Source of the DNA: Candidatus Aminicenantota bacterium
GTDB lineage: Bacteria > Acidobacteriota > B3-B38 > Guanabaribacteriales > B3-B38
Reading direction: 5' to 3'
Length of the DNA: 8,962 nt
Assembly (NCBI GenBank): GCA_029880275.1
Contig: JAOUOQ010000064.1
Span: forward strand, 1 to 8,962
A program made the position numbers and the translations under genes. Positions 6,027 through 8,962 of the stretch are shown one piece after another (position 1 is the first letter of the stretch; each line of letters opens with the position of its first letter). Below the pieces are notes generated by a model. The model was not told the DNA's origin. It did not search any database and saw nothing but the letters and a program-made list of their open reading frames with translations.

Positions 6027-6173
6027 ATGGCTGATCTCTTACAGAAGGGAATGGAGGAGACGATTCTGCTGAAAGTGAGCATCATCCACAATTCTTTCAT
6101 CCTGATAAGAGCGAAAGCATCAGAGGAGATTAAGGATAATTGCCATTGGAGAGGGAAAATTTTTAGCCACTGA
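6027..6173 (+). CDS. Possible small ORF upstream of hflK (48 codons, uncertain)
   Basis: An ATG at 6027 opens a frame of 48 codons ending TGA at 6171-6173. It encodes a peptide beginning MADLLQKGMEETILLKVS with an amphipathic middle and a Lys/Arg-containing tail. It has no clear Shine-Dalgarno. The codon just before the ATG is a TGA, and the same frame is open upstream of that TGA back to an ATG at 5976 (16 codons). It resembles no family I know. It could be a leader peptide, a decayed gene fragment, or chance. Confidence 0.2.
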   Translation: MADLLQKGMEETILLKVSIIHNSFILIRAKASEEIKDNCHWRGKIFSH

Positions 6174-6244
6174 ACTAAGAGAGCAGAGGGAAAAAATCGA
6201 TAGTATAAAATGTTTAAATCACTACTTAAAAGGAGGGACAAACA

Positions 6245-7228
6245 ATGGCTAACCAATATGGAGATTTTGCCCAAATAAAGCTGCCCCCATTGAAGGCCAA
6301 GTGGATTGTCACTGGCATAGTTGTGTTAGTGGCTCTTTATGTGGTGTTTTCCACCTTCTACTCGGTCAAAGCGGATGAAGTGGGGGTAATCCTTCGTTTT
6401 GGCAGGTACATTCGCATTACCCAGCCTGGGCTACATCTTAAACTCCCCTTCAGTATTGAAAAACTCTATCGGGTGCGAATAAAACACATCTTTAAGGAGG
6501 AGTTTGGCTTCCGCACCATCCGCCCAGGGATAAGAACAGAATATGCCCAGGCAGCGCTCCTTGATGAATCCCTCATGCTCACCGGAGACCTCAATACCGC
6601 GGTAGTGGAATGGATTGTGCAGTACAGGGTGAAAAATCCGGTCGATTACCTCTTCAAGGTAAGGAATATTGGGGAGACCATCCGCAATGCATCCGAATTT
6701 GCCATGCGGGAGATAGTGGGTGACCGAAGCGTCACTGAGGTTCTGACCATCGGTCGCATAGAAATCGGCACCGAGGTGGAAAAAACTATGCAGCAGGTAT
6801 TGGACAGTTACCAGAGCGGTATCCATATTGTCACCGCCAAGCTTCAAGATGTAAACCCCCCCGACCCGGTTAAGCCAGCCTTCAACGAGGTCAACGAAGC
6901 CAAACAAGAGAGGGAGAAACTCATCAACGAAGCCTGGCAGGAGTATAACAGAGTTATCCCTCAAGCGACAGGGGAAGCTGAACGGACCATCAGAAAAGCC
7001 GAGGGCTACGCCCTCAACAGGGTAAACAGAGCAAATGGGGATGCCCAGAAGTTTATTTCCATCTGGCAGGAATATAGCAAGGCGAAGGATGTCACCCGAA
7101 GGCGGCTCTATCTGGAGATGATGACGGATATTCTCCCCAAGATAGAGAAGAAATACATCATCGATAGCAGCCAGCAGGGAATGCTCCCCTTTTTGGACCT
7201 TACTCCTAAGGAGATAAAGGAAAAATGA
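6245..7228 (+). CDS. hflK: HflK, membrane SPFH-domain modulator of FtsH
   Basis: This 327-residue protein is anchored by one hydrophobic segment (about 20-40). A periplasm-side SPFH/prohibitin domain follows (about 41-215), starting YSVKADEVGVILRFGRY and containing the turn TQPGLHLKLPF (59-69). The HflK hallmark LQDVNPPDPVKPAFNEVNEA is at 200-219. A long charged helix rich in Glu, Lys, Arg and Ala (about 212-285) should form the coiled coil that packs with HflC. In characterised bacteria HflK and HflC form a large cage around the membrane protease FtsH and limit its access to membrane substrates. This copy is shorter than the E. coli protein (419 residues): its N-terminus is only about 19 residues before the membrane segment and lacks the Gly-rich region. 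The ATG follows AGGAGGG (6231-6237) by 7 bases. It overlaps hflC by ATGA, indicating coupled translation. ftsH is not in the window. Confidence 0.93.
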   Translation: MANQYGDFAQIKLPPLKAKWIVTGIVVLVALYVVFSTFYSVKADEVGVILRFGRYIRITQPGLHLKLPFSIEKLYRVRIKHIFKEEFGFRTIRPGIRTEYAQAALLDESLMLTGDLNTAVVEWIVQYRVKNPVDYLFKVRNIGETIRNASEFAMREIVGDRSVTEVLTIGRIEIGTEVEKTMQQVLDSYQSGIHIVTAKLQDVNPPDPVKPAFNEVNEAKQEREKLINEAWQEYNRVIPQATGEAERTIRKAEGYALNRVNRANGDAQKFISIWQEYSKAKDVTRRRLYLEMMTDILPKIEKKYIIDSSQQGMLPFLDLTPKEIKEK

Positions 7229-8175
7229 AAACAAAAAAGATAGCCACAATCACCATTATTGTAATAGTCCTTTTGATCGTCCTGGCGAGTTCCCTCTATA
7301 CAATCAGAGAGACAGAGCAGGTGGTCATCACCCAGTTTGGCAGACCAGTAGGGAGCCCGGTAACCAGAGCTGGCTTGCACCTCAAGGTCCCCTTTGTCCA
7401 AAAGGCAAACTACTTTGAAAAGCGGCTGTTGGAATGGGATGGGAGCCCGAACCAGGTTCCCACCTCTGATAAGAAGTATATCTGGGTCGACTGCTTCGCC
7501 CGCTGGAAGATCGTCGACCCCCTCCTATTCATGCAATCGGTCTCTACCGAAGCCGAAGCCCACGCTCGCCTTGATAACATTGTAGATGCCGCCATCAGGG
7601 ACCTTATTACCAAGAACCTCCTCATAGAGGTTGTCCGCAGCTCAAATCGAGAGATGGAACTCTCCGAAGAGGAGAAGGATCTATTAGCCATAGAGGAGGC
7701 AGCGGTGAAAATCTCTCTGGGGCGGGAGGAGATTACCCGGGAAATCCTGAAGCAGGCTTCTGTTATGGTCCCCCAATACGGGATTGAGCTGGTTGATGTG
7801 CGCATAAAGAGGATTAACTATGTGGAGGAGGTGCGACAGAAGGTATACGAAAGGATGATCTCCGAAAGGCAGCGCATCGCGGCTAGATATCGCTCCGAGG
7901 GTCAAGGTAAGCGAGCGGAGATCGAAGGGGAGAAGGAGAAAGAGCTACAGCGGATAACTTCGGAAGCCTACCGGACAGCCCAGGAAATTATAGGAAAAGC
8001 TGATGCGGAAGCGGTGCGTATCTATGCCAATGCTTACAACAGGGACCCTGAGTTCTACTCCTTCCTGAAAAGCTTAGAGTCATACCGAGCAACCATGGAC
8101 AACAACAGTTGGTTGCTGTTAACCACCGAGGCTGAATATCTCAAATACCTGAAGAGAGGGGCAGAAGGACGGTAA
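7225..8175 (+). CDS. hflC: HflC, membrane SPFH-domain modulator of FtsH
   Basis: This 316-residue partner of HflK has one N-terminal membrane segment (about 6-24). An SPFH domain follows, beginning TIRETEQVVITQFGRPVG (26-43) with TRAGLHLKVPF (47-57). HflC-typical stretches are QYGIELVDVRIKRINY (184-199), ERQRIAARYRSEGQGKR (214-230), a Glu/Lys/Ala-rich helix (to about 270), and DPEFYSFLKSLESYR (274-288). The C-terminal LLLTTEAEYLKYLK (297-310) matches the usual hydrophobic strand and end helix. The region about 138-172 (Glu-rich, SEEEKDLLAIEEA) is the variable insertion typical of HflC. The ATG at 7225 lies in the ATGA overlap with the hflK stop; AAGGAG (7208-7213) and AAAGG (7216-7220) are available as ribosome sites inside hflK. 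It should act in a 1:1 complex with HflK in the membrane. Confidence 0.94.
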   Translation: MKTKKIATITIIVIVLLIVLASSLYTIRETEQVVITQFGRPVGSPVTRAGLHLKVPFVQKANYFEKRLLEWDGSPNQVPTSDKKYIWVDCFARWKIVDPLLFMQSVSTEAEAHARLDNIVDAAIRDLITKNLLIEVVRSSNREMELSEEEKDLLAIEEAAVKISLGREEITREILKQASVMVPQYGIELVDVRIKRINYVEEVRQKVYERMISERQRIAARYRSEGQGKRAEIEGEKEKELQRITSEAYRTAQEIIGKADAEAVRIYANAYNRDPEFYSFLKSLESYRATMDNNSWLLLTTEAEYLKYLKRGAEGR

Positions 8176-8262
8176 AAAGAGTTGCCCTTTGAAAACCCCT
8201 TCTTTCACCCTTTGGGGAGAGAGGTGGAACCTGTCCGTCGGAATCAAGGGTAGTAATAGAAG

Positions 8263-8962
8263 ATGGAAGCTGTATCGGTTGTCCGCTGCCAGGGATACCA
8301 TCCGGCAGCCGTTGAAAACGGGGTGCTGGAAGCGGTAAGGCTCCTTGGGGAGTGGGATAAGTTTGTCAGGCGGGGAGATAAAGTACTGATCAAACCCAAC
8401 CTCCTCACCGGGGCACCACCCGAGAAAGGAGTCACCACCCACCCCTCCCTGGTAAGGGCGGTAGTCCTTCAGGTCAAAGAAGCCGGGGGTATCCCTACGA
8501 TAGGAGATAGCCCTATGCTCTCCAGTAGCCTGGTTCGAGCAGCTGAGAAGGCCGGAATAAAGGAGGTTGCTGACCATTACGGCGCCAGGCTGGTTGAATT
8601 TGACGAGTCGATAGAGGTCGATAACCCTTATGAGGGGACTTTCCGCCGATTCGAAATAGCCAAACAGGTTTTTGACTTCGATGTAATTGTCAATCTCCCC
8701 AAGCTTAAAACCCATTCGCAGATGCTGCTGACCTTAGCCGTGAAGAACCTCTTCGGCTGTGTGGTGGGAAGGAAAAAAGTCCAGTGGCACTTCAAAGCGG
8801 GAACAGATAGGCTTTATTTCGCCCGCATGCTGGTGGAACTCTATCGGACGATCGGACCACAACTGACCATTGTGGATGGTATAGTAGCCATGGAGGGAAA
8901 TGGCCCCCAGAGCGGCAGGCTGCGTGAGCTGGGGCTGATTCTGGCAGGCAGAGACTGTGTGG
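8263..8962 (+). CDS. DUF362 domain protein, N-terminal part (3' end outside window)
   Basis: The first 233 codons are visible before the window ends. The ATG at 8263 is the earliest possible start, because an in-frame TAG lies at 8257-8259; its Shine-Dalgarno is weak. The DUF362 pattern is clear: RRGDKVLIKPNLL (36-48), GVTTHPSLVRAVV (56-68), EAGGIPTIGDSP (73-84), DVIVNLPKLKTH (140-151), AVKNLFGCVVG (159-169) and IVDGIVAMEGNGPQSG (203-218). Many members of this family carry a C-terminal ferredoxin-type 4Fe-4S domain, which would lie outside the window, so its presence is unknown. The biochemical role of the family is not firmly established to my knowledge. It begins 88 bases after hflC on the same strand and may be cotranscribed, but a functional link with HflKC is not established. 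Confidence 0.88.
   Translation, partial: MEAVSVVRCQGYHPAAVENGVLEAVRLLGEWDKFVRRGDKVLIKPNLLTGAPPEKGVTTHPSLVRAVVLQVKEAGGIPTIGDSPMLSSSLVRAAEKAGIKEVADHYGARLVEFDESIEVDNPYEGTFRRFEIAKQVFDFDVIVNLPKLKTHSQMLLTLAVKNLFGCVVGRKKVQWHFKAGTDRLYFARMLVELYRTIGPQLTIVDGIVAMEGNGPQSGRLRELGLILAGRDCV

Larger units (their letters stand above)
5548..6244. other. Large divergent intergenic region between the acyl-CoA operon and hflKC
   Basis: These 697 bases lie between two divergently read operons. From left to right they contain the leftward promoter (5621-5650), an AT-rich tract with DnaA-box-like sites (5687-5769), a second AT-rich patch with the near-palindrome TATTATTGATAATA (5844-5857), a rightward extended -10 promoter (5909-5937), a short possible coding frame (6027-6173), and the hflK Shine-Dalgarno AGGAGGG (6231-6237). 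A TATAAA at 6204-6209 lacks a credible -35. No tRNA or known RNA family was recognised. Confidence 0.6.

Noticed and set aside
5915..6274. 119-codon minus-strand frame upstream of hflK
   Set aside because: It covers the hflK start, Shine-Dalgarno and probable promoter, and the hydrophobic content looks incidental.
6431..7249. 272-codon minus-strand frame
   Set aside because: Antisense to hflK, with no start signal and no recognisable protein features.
8119..8715. 198-codon minus-strand frame spanning the hflC end and DUF362 start
   Set aside because: It overlaps two well-supported genes, and the product has no family features.
1..8962. CRISPR array, insertion sequence, tRNA or rRNA
   Set aside because: No regularly spaced direct repeats with unique spacers, no transposase or inverted ends, and no tRNA or rRNA signature were found on either strand.

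Overview
The window is bacterial chromosome of moderate G+C, with AT-rich gaps between genes and clear Shine-Dalgarno sites before most starts. The gene set (secreted M14 carboxypeptidase, secreted GVYG-repeat protein, methylmalonyl-CoA accessory genes, HflK/HflC, DUF362) fits an uncultivated or environmental bacterium that degrades protein or fatty and propionyl substrates. I cannot name the phylum from sequence alone. No mobile element, CRISPR array, tRNA or rRNA was found.

Left part (1-2817): the 5' portion of a secreted zinc carboxypeptidase (M14) reads leftward off the edge. It is divergent from a 534-residue secreted protein read rightward. The 568-base gap between them holds a strong leftward promoter and a long, possibly folded leader for the rightward gene. 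The 534-residue protein has a signal peptide, an N-terminal domain typical of secreted 'LNYQGRL' proteins, 26-residue GVYG repeats and a conserved C-terminal domain.

Middle (3030-5547): a tight leftward operon encodes an acyl-CoA dehydrogenase, then MeaB (the GTPase chaperone of methylmalonyl-CoA mutase), then methylmalonyl-CoA epimerase. Together they serve acyl-CoA oxidation and the propionyl-CoA/methylmalonyl-CoA/succinyl-CoA route. The mutase itself is not in the window. An extended -10 promoter with a near-consensus -35 precedes the operon.

The 697-base divergent gap (5548-6244) holds the operon promoter, an AT-rich tract beside three DnaA-box-like 9-mers (an origin-like arrangement), a rightward extended -10 promoter, and a possible 48-codon small ORF.

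Right part (6245-8962): hflK and hflC overlap by four bases and encode paired membrane-anchored SPFH/prohibitin-type proteins, the partners of the FtsH protease. They are followed by the start of a DUF362 protein that runs off the edge. Three promoters in the window share the heptamer TATGGTA across the extended -10 position, which suggests the local housekeeping promoter style.
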